This document shows, in pieces, positions 46,577 through 54,465 of a stretch of DNA of 64,000 nucleotides. The DNA comes from Bacteroides eggerthii (GTDB taxonomy: Bacteria > Bacteroidota > Bacteroidia > Bacteroidales > Bacteroidaceae): NCBI RefSeq assembly GCF_025146565.1, contig NZ_CP102258.1, forward strand, positions 3,628,001 to 3,692,000, in the 5' to 3' direction. A model generated the notes under the pieces. It was not told the DNA's origin. It saw nothing but the letters and a program-made list of their open reading frames with translations, and did no database searches. How positions within the stretch are numbered: position 1 is the first letter of the stretch; the number at the start of each line of letters is the position of its first letter. A program made the translations under genes and the position numbers.

Positions 46577-47623
46577 TTAAATCTCCGAAATCAGATTTTC
46601 ATTTGATTTATACTCACTGTTTTTCTTCACATAGTCATAGTACAGTTCATGAATCGAATCAAAACCCAACCGCAAACCAACCAAACATGCAGCTATTTTA
46701 TATTCATTTTTGTATTTCTTTTCTAAAAACAATAATTCATTAGGAATACCTTTCCATTCTTTTTTCCTTGAAAAATAGTCCAATAAGCAAAAATAAATCG
46801 GCATCACGATGTATTGTCGCAATTTAGATTTCTGATGTATACATTCTTGCACATATTTTTGTGCATTATTGTCTTTTTCTAGCTCGGATATGACACCTTT
46901 CCATTCATCAGCTCCAAACAGTTCCAATCTATTAAGTACCCTTAACACTCCAGAGTCAGGCATAGTTAAACACACTTTTTTATAGTGCCAGTTAGCAAAT
47001 ACATGAACAGAATCAAAAAAATAGCCTAAACAAGTGTCCGGATAAGGTTCATGCCGTTCATACATCAACAAGTATTGCCAAATTGTACTATTTCCATCAT
47101 CTAATTTTTCTTTCCGATACTGAAAGTTTACAAACCGAACAATTAAGTTTTCATCATTAGTCCATTTCTCTAAAAAAACATCTATCAAGATTCTTTTATT
47201 CAACTTATTCAACATTTGGAGAGAACAAATAGCTCCTCTTCTCATATTCTCCATAAAAAGCTCCTGAGAAAAGTCCTCTACTTCAGAAGCCCACCTCGGT
47301 TCCACGAGCCTTATATTATGATTAAAGCTAGTTTTTAGTTCTTCCATTGCCACTTTGTCAAGAGGTATTACAGCCCGTACATCAACATAATCTACACTTT
47401 CCACTCCCTTTTTTGCACGAATAGGCTTTAGAGACTCAAATACAATAAATAAATACTCACTTGTATATTGGAAAGGAGATACTAACTTCAATAATTCACA
47501 GATTTGATTACCTTCAACTCCATCAACTCTAACTATTCGTTCCAAATTGATTTTCATGTATCCTTTTACATACATTATATTCAAATCATTCCTATATATA
47601 AGACCCAAATACTCCATATTCAA
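46577..47623 (-). CDS. Unknown soluble protein of the Hsp70-helicase operon
   Basis: 348 residues, no signal peptide or membrane helix. The sequence mixes beta (FIVFESLKPIRAKK) and helical C-terminal segments (YVMPIYFCLLDYFSRKKEW), with no motif I recognise. The start overlaps the helicase stop by four bases, so it is translationally coupled, implying a stoichiometric partner of the helicase. It could be a target-recognition or adaptor subunit; this is inference. Confidence 0.7.
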   Translation of the reverse strand: MNMEYLGLIYRNDLNIMYVKGYMKINLERIVRVDGVEGNQICELLKLVSPFQYTSEYLFIVFESLKPIRAKKGVESVDYVDVRAVIPLDKVAMEELKTSFNHNIRLVEPRWASEVEDFSQELFMENMRRGAICSLQMLNKLNKRILIDVFLEKWTNDENLIVRFVNFQYRKEKLDDGNSTIWQYLLMYERHEPYPDTCLGYFFDSVHVFANWHYKKVCLTMPDSGVLRVLNRLELFGADEWKGVISELEKDNNAQKYVQECIHQKSKLRQYIVMPIYFCLLDYFSRKKEWKGIPNELLFLEKKYKNEYKIAACLVGLRLGFDSIHELYYDYVKKNSEYKSNENLISEI

Positions 47624-48789
47624 AATTCTATTTCTACATTACTTTTCCTACATTCTAATTTCAAATCCATACTTGCACAAATTGATTCATCAGAGCTAAA
47701 CATCGGAATATACTTCAATGGGGTTCCTGCATAAGTAATAAACAAATTAAGTTTGCTTCGTGTCATCGCTACCATAAACAAATTTGAAGCTACTAAATTA
47801 TCGAAAGAAGAATTGGCAAAAGGAATGAATACATTATCAAAATCCAATCCTTTGGAACCATGATATGTCATTAACACAATACGTTGTCCTTTTTCGGCAG
47901 AGTTCAAAGAGCCATATTCTCCTACAATACATTCTATTGGAATCTGACATTCAGCCAAATATCTATTCAACTTATAAAACCAAGGTTTATAATATAAATC
48001 ATTAATTCTCTCCCAAGCTGTTTTCCTTTTCAACTCCAATATTTTGTTACAAAACGACACTATAGCTTCCTGCGTAGGAAACAATATCGAGCAACTTCCT
48101 GTTTTTAAACGTCTACGGGCATCTTGATAAACCCATTCCACTTCTCGTTCTTCAGACACAGCTCTGCATACACGTATCTGAACATCTTTTTTTGTTAAAT
48201 CTCTTCTCGCCTCAAAAATTCTCATCTGAGGCATCATATATTGTACAGCTCTAATAATCGAAGGTGACAACCTATGAATATATAGTAATGAAAAGTCTTC
48301 TCCCCGTACAATCTGAGACGTTTCTTCCGGAGTAAGAACCGCTTCACCAAATTGAGGATCCCTATCATAAATAGATTGATTTGTGTCTCCCGCCACAATC
48401 AGCATTGATTTTGCTCTTTGTTTCATTGCCTGAAGAATGCGCGGCGTTAAGTCCTGAACCTCATCACATAATATATAATCCCATTTTTTAGTCGACTTAT
48501 AAAACTGATACATTGTAAGAACCTCTATTCCATCTAATTGCAATTCTGCAAGCTCCAATTTACAAAGTTCTACCAAAGAATGGGTAAATACCACAACTAC
48601 AATCTTTGCACCTTTTTTTGCCTTTTCAGCTAACAACCGTTTAACAGCATAAACCAGCAATACAGATTTTCCACTTCCAGGAAACCCCTTTATCCAAGAA
48701 TTGAAACCCACATAGTTCTTCTCCTTCAATTTTTTCAGAAATTCTTTTTGTTGAGGATCCAGCATCTCCTCCGTCGGCATTCGATTCAT
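47620..48789 (-). CDS. Compact superfamily 1 helicase/ATPase
   Basis: 389 residues. Walker A is GFPGSGKSVLLVYAV (~residue 33), Walker B is ILCDEVQDLTPR, and GDTNQSIYDRD is motif III. Near the C-terminus lie motif V-like YHGSKGLDFDNVFIP and motif VI-like FMVAMTRSKLNLFITYAG. All SF1 core motifs are thus present, but the protein is much shorter than UvrD/Rep because inserted 1B/2B domains are absent. It should hydrolyse ATP to act on nucleic acid. It overlaps both neighbours by four bases, forming one coupled unit. Confidence 0.85.
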   Translation of the reverse strand: MNRMPTEEMLDPQQKEFLKKLKEKNYVGFNSWIKGFPGSGKSVLLVYAVKRLLAEKAKKGAKIVVVVFTHSLVELCKLELAELQLDGIEVLTMYQFYKSTKKWDYILCDEVQDLTPRILQAMKQRAKSMLIVAGDTNQSIYDRDPQFGEAVLTPEETSQIVRGEDFSLLYIHRLSPSIIRAVQYMMPQMRIFEARRDLTKKDVQIRVCRAVSEEREVEWVYQDARRRLKTGSCSILFPTQEAIVSFCNKILELKRKTAWERINDLYYKPWFYKLNRYLAECQIPIECIVGEYGSLNSAEKGQRIVLMTYHGSKGLDFDNVFIPFANSSFDNLVASNLFMVAMTRSKLNLFITYAGTPLKYIPMFSSDESICASMDLKLECRKSNVEIEF

Positions 48790-51203
48790 AAGTCACTTTC
48801 CTTTATAACGGTTGTATTTTCAGAATTATAGAAACTGCCATTTAACATTTTATCACTTTTTTCCCTAACTTCCTCTGCAAATGCTAAATATCCCAATTCC
48901 GTAGCAGCACTTGGTAACCAAGTATAATCAACTTTGCTTAAAGTCCCTGCATCATACTGGCTTTTCCATATATTATATGCCTTGCGAATCTTAGCTTCTC
49001 CTGCCGCTTCTTTTCCATGAGCCTTTTCATATCTCCCCAACTCAAATAAAGCATGCGGCTTATCCGGAGACAAATCCAACGCTTCATTTATATATTTCAA
49101 ATACTTAAATGTATCAACATTTTTATACCTATAACCCAAATTAAAAGCTGAAGTACTATTTCTATTTTCCTCATAATCCATTTCCCCATAATACAATGCT
49201 TTCCTCCAATTTTGAGCATTAGAATAGCAGATACCTATCCTATTAGAACTTACAGATTTTGGATAAAGTTCATTACATTCTTCATAAGCTTCTGCTGCGT
49301 TGATATTCATTTTAGCTTCCTCATAAGCTTTTGCCAATTCCATCAAACTCTTTTTAGGTAATCTCCCATGGTTTTCCGCAGCCTTACGATAAGCGTCCTT
49401 TTCAGCTTTTAACGCAATTCGTTCCTGTGTAGTCAATTCCTTATTCGCAAACGGATTTATAGCATTTACCCAACAAATCTGCTTTTCGACCTCAGCTCTC
49501 ACTGTCAACAATTTATCTGCCGTAAGTTCCAGAATCAACTTAACCGGACTATCCATACTAAAACCGTCTGGATTCTCTGAGGTAATAACCAAGTTTGTCA
49601 ATAACTTATTCTCATTACTTATACAAATAGGGATTTCAATAATCTGCTGTCCATTTCTTGCTACAGCCAGATTATCAATCTCTATTATATCAGTCGGCAT
49701 TGTCATTCCAGCCGGAACCAACGTCAACAATTCATTATTTTGAGTCACCACACAAATTGGTTCGCTTGTTATAGGCTGAACGATATTTAAACCTAAAGCA
49801 TTATAAATAAGTGAATGAATAGATGCACCTTTTGAAACATGCTCTTGAGTGTCACAAGGCAATAACAATTTTGAATTTGGTAACCACTTCTTTAACGAAG
49901 CTTGTACATAAGGATTCATGCTACTTCCGCCTATGAATAAAACATAGTCAATATCAGAAGTGGACAACCCGGATTTTTTTATGGAAGATTTAATAGATTG
50001 ATAAATACTATTGTACTCCTGACCATCCTTTATAACACCTCCGGTTTTCCTTGTAAAAACTTTCATTACTTCCGCAAATTGGATAGATGTCATTTGCATT
50101 TCACTGGATGATAGTACCCCCTTAGAAGATTCTATATGAATATCTTTAACTACAATTGTGTATTCCTGAGCAATAGTGGAAAGATCATATTTTTCCCATA
50201 TCAGATTAATGGCCTTACACATGCCTATTTTCAGTTTTTCTGCAAATACTAACAGATTATTAACTATCTTTCTTTTTTCAGACATTATAAAATCGTCTGA
50301 ATCTAATCCATTCTGAACCAACAATTCCGGATAAAGGATATTATAAGCAATATATCTATCAATATCATCTCCTCCCAATTTTTCAAATTTAGATATTGAC
50401 AGATTTTTCGAATAAACTCCTTTACGATTTACACCGATTTCCAATATTGAAATATCACAAGTACCTGCCCCAAAATCAAACACCAACATTTTAGGATTAA
50501 TTCCATTAGGAATTGTAATAGCCTCACCAAACGTGTCGGAATCAAGTATGTAACTTAAAAAAGCAGCATTTGGTTCATCTATAAGAGCTTGTTTACTTAC
50601 ATCAATTTGATTGATCGACAAGGCTTCAATCAAGTCTCGTCTTTGATTAGCTTCAAATGATGCTGGAATACTGACTGCATATTTGATATTATCATTCAGC
50701 CCTTTAGTATGAACAAAATTCTCTATTTCTTTTTTTAAGAATCTAAAAAATACAGAAGTAGCATCTTTGGCATTTTGAATCTGGATAGACTTTTCCCGAT
50801 TCAATGTACTATTATAATATTTAGGACCTAAATCTTCTCCTAATTCCATTTTAAAAGAATACCAAATATCTTTGTTCTTTTCTAATTCATATTTTAAACT
50901 GGATGCACCAGTTCCTACAAGAATCTGATTATCATAAAGAGCTATGACGGTAGGCAGCTTTTCGCTTTTAGACATAGCCCCATCATACTCTTTTTGTCTT
51001 ATAGGAATCACATCACATTTTATAGAATCCAACAGTTCGTCATAATACGAATAAGAAACGACTGTGGTAGATGTACCAAAATCAATACCTACATAAGTAG
51101 CTTCCGCGCCTTTTAATTGTTTCCAATCGGCAGTAGCCAAACTTTTTATTGACAATAATATAGCCATACCTTCATCATATCTTCCCAGCTCCAAAGAAGA
51201 CAT
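48786..51203 (-). CDS. Hsp70-like ATPase fused to TPR repeats
   Basis: 805 residues. The actin-like ATPase motifs are VGIDFGTSTTVVSY (phosphate 1), VFDFGAGTCDISILEIG (phosphate 2) and LFIGGSSMNPYVQASLKKW (adenosine). A short substrate-binding-like beta region follows (~475-570), then a helical C-terminus with TPR-like units (AEAYEECNELYPKSV, PHALFELGRYEKAHG; ~600-780). Canonical DnaK lacks TPRs, so this is not the housekeeping chaperone. It is the first gene of the leftward operon and overlaps the helicase start by four bases. A role in remodelling or sensing a partner complex is inferred. Confidence 0.85.
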   Translation of the reverse strand: MSSLELGRYDEGMAILLSIKSLATADWKQLKGAEATYVGIDFGTSTTVVSYSYYDELLDSIKCDVIPIRQKEYDGAMSKSEKLPTVIALYDNQILVGTGASSLKYELEKNKDIWYSFKMELGEDLGPKYYNSTLNREKSIQIQNAKDATSVFFRFLKKEIENFVHTKGLNDNIKYAVSIPASFEANQRRDLIEALSINQIDVSKQALIDEPNAAFLSYILDSDTFGEAITIPNGINPKMLVFDFGAGTCDISILEIGVNRKGVYSKNLSISKFEKLGGDDIDRYIAYNILYPELLVQNGLDSDDFIMSEKRKIVNNLLVFAEKLKIGMCKAINLIWEKYDLSTIAQEYTIVVKDIHIESSKGVLSSSEMQMTSIQFAEVMKVFTRKTGGVIKDGQEYNSIYQSIKSSIKKSGLSTSDIDYVLFIGGSSMNPYVQASLKKWLPNSKLLLPCDTQEHVSKGASIHSLIYNALGLNIVQPITSEPICVVTQNNELLTLVPAGMTMPTDIIEIDNLAVARNGQQIIEIPICISNENKLLTNLVITSENPDGFSMDSPVKLILELTADKLLTVRAEVEKQICWVNAINPFANKELTTQERIALKAEKDAYRKAAENHGRLPKKSLMELAKAYEEAKMNINAAEAYEECNELYPKSVSSNRIGICYSNAQNWRKALYYGEMDYEENRNSTSAFNLGYRYKNVDTFKYLKYINEALDLSPDKPHALFELGRYEKAHGKEAAGEAKIRKAYNIWKSQYDAGTLSKVDYTWLPSAATELGYLAFAEEVREKSDKMLNGSFYNSENTTVIKESDL

Positions 51204-51245
51204 TTATACAAACAGAAACGTGGAACTACGTGCCCACTATCTGTA

Positions 51246-51365
51246 ACTGAAGGTCCTAGGAAAACCCAAACACACGGATAGATGGACAGCAGCCCCACGC
51301 TGAAATCAGCGTAGGAAACAACTATGCCATTCTGTGTGTTTTTGAAAATTTCCTAGGTTTTCAGT
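51246..51365. repeat. Nested inverted repeat upstream of the Hsp70 operon
   Basis: Within the 345-bp gap 51204-51548, the outer imperfect arms are 51246-51275 and 51334-51365, both with the hexamer CCTAGG and ending in AAACACAC/GTGTGTTT. Enclosed is a perfect hairpin, ACGCTGA-AA-TCAGCGT (51297-51312). The whole can fold into one ~120-nt cruciform or RNA structure. No clear promoter box for the Hsp70 gene was found in this gap. The remainder holds nothing I can support. Confidence 0.6.
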
Positions 51366-51548
51366 CACAAGAACAAGCACAACGCTTCTTACAATTTTAT
51401 CTCTAAAAAAACATTGAAGGACATCACCATGCACTTCATCCGCAAACTTAAACATTTTCCTTCACAAAAAAGCAAAATGAATAAAGTTTTTACTGATACT
51501 CTTTTGAGACAATAATCATAACTGCTGTCCTATCTATTTGCAAGAAGA

Positions 51549-52064
51549 CTATTTGTATGCCACCCCTACTACTTGCACACCGCCACCCAATGCAGCAGCC
51601 GTTTCATTGGTTCTATCTGCTACCAATATTACACTGGCTCCAAGTTTAGCAGCTTTCTTCTTCAACTTCTTGATAGCATCTTTGTAGCCCATACTTGAAC
51701 CTAATGTTCCACCCCAACCGGAAGTTGCAGCAACTTCGCCTACACGGGTCAGCCCTTCTACATCAGAAGCAAGATGGGTAACAACAACCTTATCCCAATC
51801 GTCCTTACCATTTATAACCGGTACTTGAAACGTCTGATTGCACTCTTCTTTTCTACCGCTGGCATACACGATGTACGAGACTTCCTTCTTACTCTTCTCG
51901 TTAACAAGTTCCTCGCCAGGATAAGTAAACTCAATAGAAGCATTGGTACTCTTCACTATTTTTACATCCAAAGACGACCCATTTCTTAGCACAACTTTAT
52001 CTTGTGCATAAGACAGACTACCACAAGCGCATAACGCTGCTAAAATAACAATTTGCTTTTTCAT
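51549..52064 (-). CDS. Secreted protein of unknown function
   Basis: 171 residues from the ATG at 52064 (MKKQIVIL); an in-frame start at 52091 exists but gives a non-signal N-terminus. The signal peptide ends SYAQ/D. The C-terminal third (AIKKLKKKAAKLGASVILVADRT, VQVVGVAYK) resembles small envelope lipoproteins in which an alpha helix precedes a short beta strand, such as the RcsF/DUF4156-like group; the match is from memory. It is divergent from the caspase cassette with 284 bp between, so the two could share regulation. Confidence 0.72.
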   Translation of the reverse strand: MKKQIVILAALCACGSLSYAQDKVVLRNGSSLDVKIVKSTNASIEFTYPGEELVNEKSKKEVSYIVYASGRKEECNQTFQVPVINGKDDWDKVVVTHLASDVEGLTRVGEVAATSGWGGTLGSSMGYKDAIKKLKKKAAKLGASVILVADRTNETAAALGGGVQVVGVAYK

Positions 52065-52291
52065 ACCATCTAAATTTATATTAATACTCAAATACGTTTT
52101 CCTTTATAAATAGTTTAGTTCTTCTCACATCACAGTTAACCCAATGCACACATTCTCAAGATAACAACTACTATTCATGACTTTCAATTTAATTAGTTCT
52201 TTCACTTGTTTATCGTATAGAAACAAGATAGGTAAACACATAAAACAGAAAAAATGAAGTCATAAAAAGTCTTTTTACAGAAGTTAATCAT

Positions 52292-52299
52292 TACTTTTG
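52292..52299 (+). promoter_or_regulatory. Probable promoter -7 box of the caspase cassette
   Basis: TACTTTTG fits the -7 consensus 49 bp before the caspase ATG at 52349. No TTTG lies at ideal -33 spacing; a sigma-factor-specific promoter is possible instead. Confidence 0.4.
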
Positions 52300-52348
52300 C
52301 CGTGACTATACATTAATAGTGGAATATTCATTTCGATAATTGGCTACT

Positions 52349-53215
52349 ATGAGATTCTTTCTTGCGATATCGCTATTGTGTTGCTACTTCTGTTGTCAGG
52401 CGCAACAGAAATATGCACTCATTGTTGCTATTGCCGATTATCCCAAAGAATCCGGTTGGAATAGCATACATAGCGACAATGACTTACAACTGTTAGTTCC
52501 GCAGTTCAAAAGGTTGGGATTCCAGATTAACACACTGATAGACAAGCAAGCGACCAAGAAGAATATTACGCAAGATTTACAGGATCTGATCCGGCAGCTC
52601 AATCCTGGAGACGATGTCTGCCTGCATTTCTCCTGCCACGGGCAACAAATGGAAGATGACAACGGTGATGAAGCAGACGGACTGGACGAGGCACTGATTC
52701 CCTATGATGCCCGAAAAACTTTTCAGAAAGGCATTTATGAAGGAGAAAAACATCTGCGCGATGACGAACTTGAAAAGTATCTGACCTGCATCCGGCAGAA
52801 AACAGGGGCTAACGGTTCTGTATTAGTAACTTTTGACGCTTGTCACAGTGGCACAGCCAACCGCATTGAAGAATACGTTGAAGATGAGGATGCACCCATC
52901 CGTGGTACCAACGTTATTTTCACCTCCAATCCTTTCTATATAGCACCCGATGCCAAGCATATACAAAGGAAGAACAGACTTATGCAACAAAGTGGTTTGT
53001 CCCCCATTTGCATCATCAGTGCCTGCCAACCCTTTCAGCGTAACTTTGAAATAAAAGTAGGAAGTAGCTATTATGGCACCCTGTCCTACTCTTTCTATAC
53101 TATATTAAAAAAGACCAAGCAATGGGACAAAGCCTGTTTCCCCCGGATATGGAAACAATCCAAAAGCCTCTCATCCAAGCAAATTCCTATGATCGAATCT
53201 TCCTATCCCCTTTGA
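52349..53215 (+). CDS. Exported caspase-like (C14) protease
   Basis: 288 residues from the ATG at 52349 (an in-frame TTG at 52340 is less likely). The hydrophobic N-terminus (FFLAISLLCCYFCCQA) is a signal peptide, possibly lipidated. The caspase/metacaspase dyad is His97 in LHFSCHGQQ and Cys165 in FDACHSGT; DEADGLDEALIP follows the His as in metacaspases. The C-terminal SYYGTLSYSFYTIL resembles the closing helices of the p10-like part. Metacaspases cleave after Arg/Lys. The sigma-factor ATG begins 3 bp after the stop, so the four genes 52349-56787 form one operon. Confidence 0.92.
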   Translation: MRFFLAISLLCCYFCCQAQQKYALIVAIADYPKESGWNSIHSDNDLQLLVPQFKRLGFQINTLIDKQATKKNITQDLQDLIRQLNPGDDVCLHFSCHGQQMEDDNGDEADGLDEALIPYDARKTFQKGIYEGEKHLRDDELEKYLTCIRQKTGANGSVLVTFDACHSGTANRIEEYVEDEDAPIRGTNVIFTSNPFYIAPDAKHIQRKNRLMQQSGLSPICIISACQPFQRNFEIKVGSSYYGTLSYSFYTILKKTKQWDKACFPRIWKQSKSLSSKQIPMIESSYPL

Positions 53216-53218
53216 GCC

Positions 53219-53791
53219 ATGAAAGAAGACATCCTATCGCACATACAAAACAATCGTGAGGTCAGCCGCATCTATTCGGAACTGAAAGCAGGCTTCCTTG
53301 CATACAATCGCGTCACCCTCCCCAAAATACGGGAAGAAGACAGAGAGGAAATCTATAACGATTCTTTCATCGACTTAATCGACAATATTTCATCCGGAAA
53401 ACTCCAACAATTAACTTGCAGCTTGCAGACCTATATCAATACAATAGGCTACAACAAATCCATAGACCTACTACGCAAGAAAAACTCGACACAGTCATTG
53501 CCGGATTATGAGAGAATAGAATCTGACAACGATTTCGATATTGCCGATGATGCCAATGATGCCATAGCGATAGAGCGTCAAGAGGAGATATACAAGCTGG
53601 TAAAGGACATAGAAAACGATACTTGCCGCATAATACTTTTCGGCTTCTATTGGCAACACTATTCCATGGAAATACTGGCAGAACTAACCGGACTAAGTAA
53701 TGCCGACGTTGCCAAAAGTACTAAAGTCAGATGTTTCACCAAACTACGGAATGCCGTTTTAGCTGCATTCCGAAAGAAAGGATTGATATAA
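53219..53791 (+). CDS. ECF-type sigma factor
   Basis: 190 residues. Region 2-like core runs through ~residues 35-90 (DDREEIYNDSFIDLIDNI and then YINTIGYNKSIDLLRKK). An acidic linker (~105-125) leads to region 4 with HTH WQHYSMEILAELTGLSNADVA. No regulatory C-terminal extension. It would direct RNA polymerase to its own set of promoters. The neighbouring membrane gene starts 1 bp after its stop, typical of sigma/anti-sigma pairs. Confidence 0.85.
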   Translation: MKEDILSHIQNNREVSRIYSELKAGFLAYNRVTLPKIREEDREEIYNDSFIDLIDNISSGKLQQLTCSLQTYINTIGYNKSIDLLRKKNSTQSLPDYERIESDNDFDIADDANDAIAIERQEEIYKLVKDIENDTCRIILFGFYWQHYSMEILAELTGLSNADVAKSTKVRCFTKLRNAVLAAFRKKGLI

Positions 53792-53792
53792 T

Positions 53793-54428
53793 ATGGATAC
53801 ACAGAATGATAACATAGAAGACTTGATTGCCAAGACAATCAGGAAAGCAGGGTACGAAAAAGACATGCGAGACCTTGAAACACTGAAAGCATTTACGGCC
53901 AATATAAAAAGGAGGAACAGGATTAGAAGACTACTGATTTCAGTCACGTCCGTTGCTGCACTTTTAGCACTTCTCTTTTCACTGAACATATACCATGACA
54001 ATCGCATCATGGACAATGCGTTCATCACCTATTATGCACCATTGGAATACGACCAAGAGTTGGTTTCACGAGGCAGTGATTCTGTTTCTTCCGAACTAAT
54101 GTCTGCCATGAATGCTTATCTAAAGAAAGATTACAAGATTGCTTTACAGGAATTTAACTCTATCCAAAGTATTGACAATAATTTTCTGATATATAAAGCT
54201 ATTTGTCTCATAGAAACCAAGCAACTGCCCGAAGCAATAAATCTGCTTGAACAATTAGTAAGTGACGGAGAAGGAACAGAATATTACCAACAAGCCTATT
54301 GGTACTTGGCGATAAGCCTTTTAAGAAATCACGAAAAAGAAGAGGCTATGCAGGTTCTCGAAAAGATAGTAAACACAGCAGGAATATACGGTAATGAGGC
54401 AAGCACACTGATAAAGTGCTTAAAATAA
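53793..54428 (+). CDS. Single-pass membrane protein, probable anti-sigma factor with external TPR
   Basis: 211 residues. Residues 1-45 are charged and cytoplasmic (basic end KRRNRIRR by the positive-inside rule), 46-66 are one membrane helix, and 70-211 are outside. The outside part has about two or three TPR-like helix pairs (FNSIQSIDNNFLIYKAICL, QQAYWYLAISLLRNHEKEEA). Position and topology fit an anti-sigma factor that holds the upstream sigma with its tail and senses or is cleaved from outside. There is no zinc-finger anti-sigma motif, so the assignment is inference. Confidence 0.75.
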   Translation: MDTQNDNIEDLIAKTIRKAGYEKDMRDLETLKAFTANIKRRNRIRRLLISVTSVAALLALLFSLNIYHDNRIMDNAFITYYAPLEYDQELVSRGSDSVSSELMSAMNAYLKKDYKIALQEFNSIQSIDNNFLIYKAICLIETKQLPEAINLLEQLVSDGEGTEYYQQAYWYLAISLLRNHEKEEAMQVLEKIVNTAGIYGNEASTLIKCLK

Positions 54429-54465
54429 TTATTTTATAATTCATTACGCCCATAAAAGAAGAAGA

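Noticed and set aside
52340..52348. TTG start for the caspase gene
   Set aside because: The ATG at 52349 gives a cleaner signal peptide and lies three codons in.
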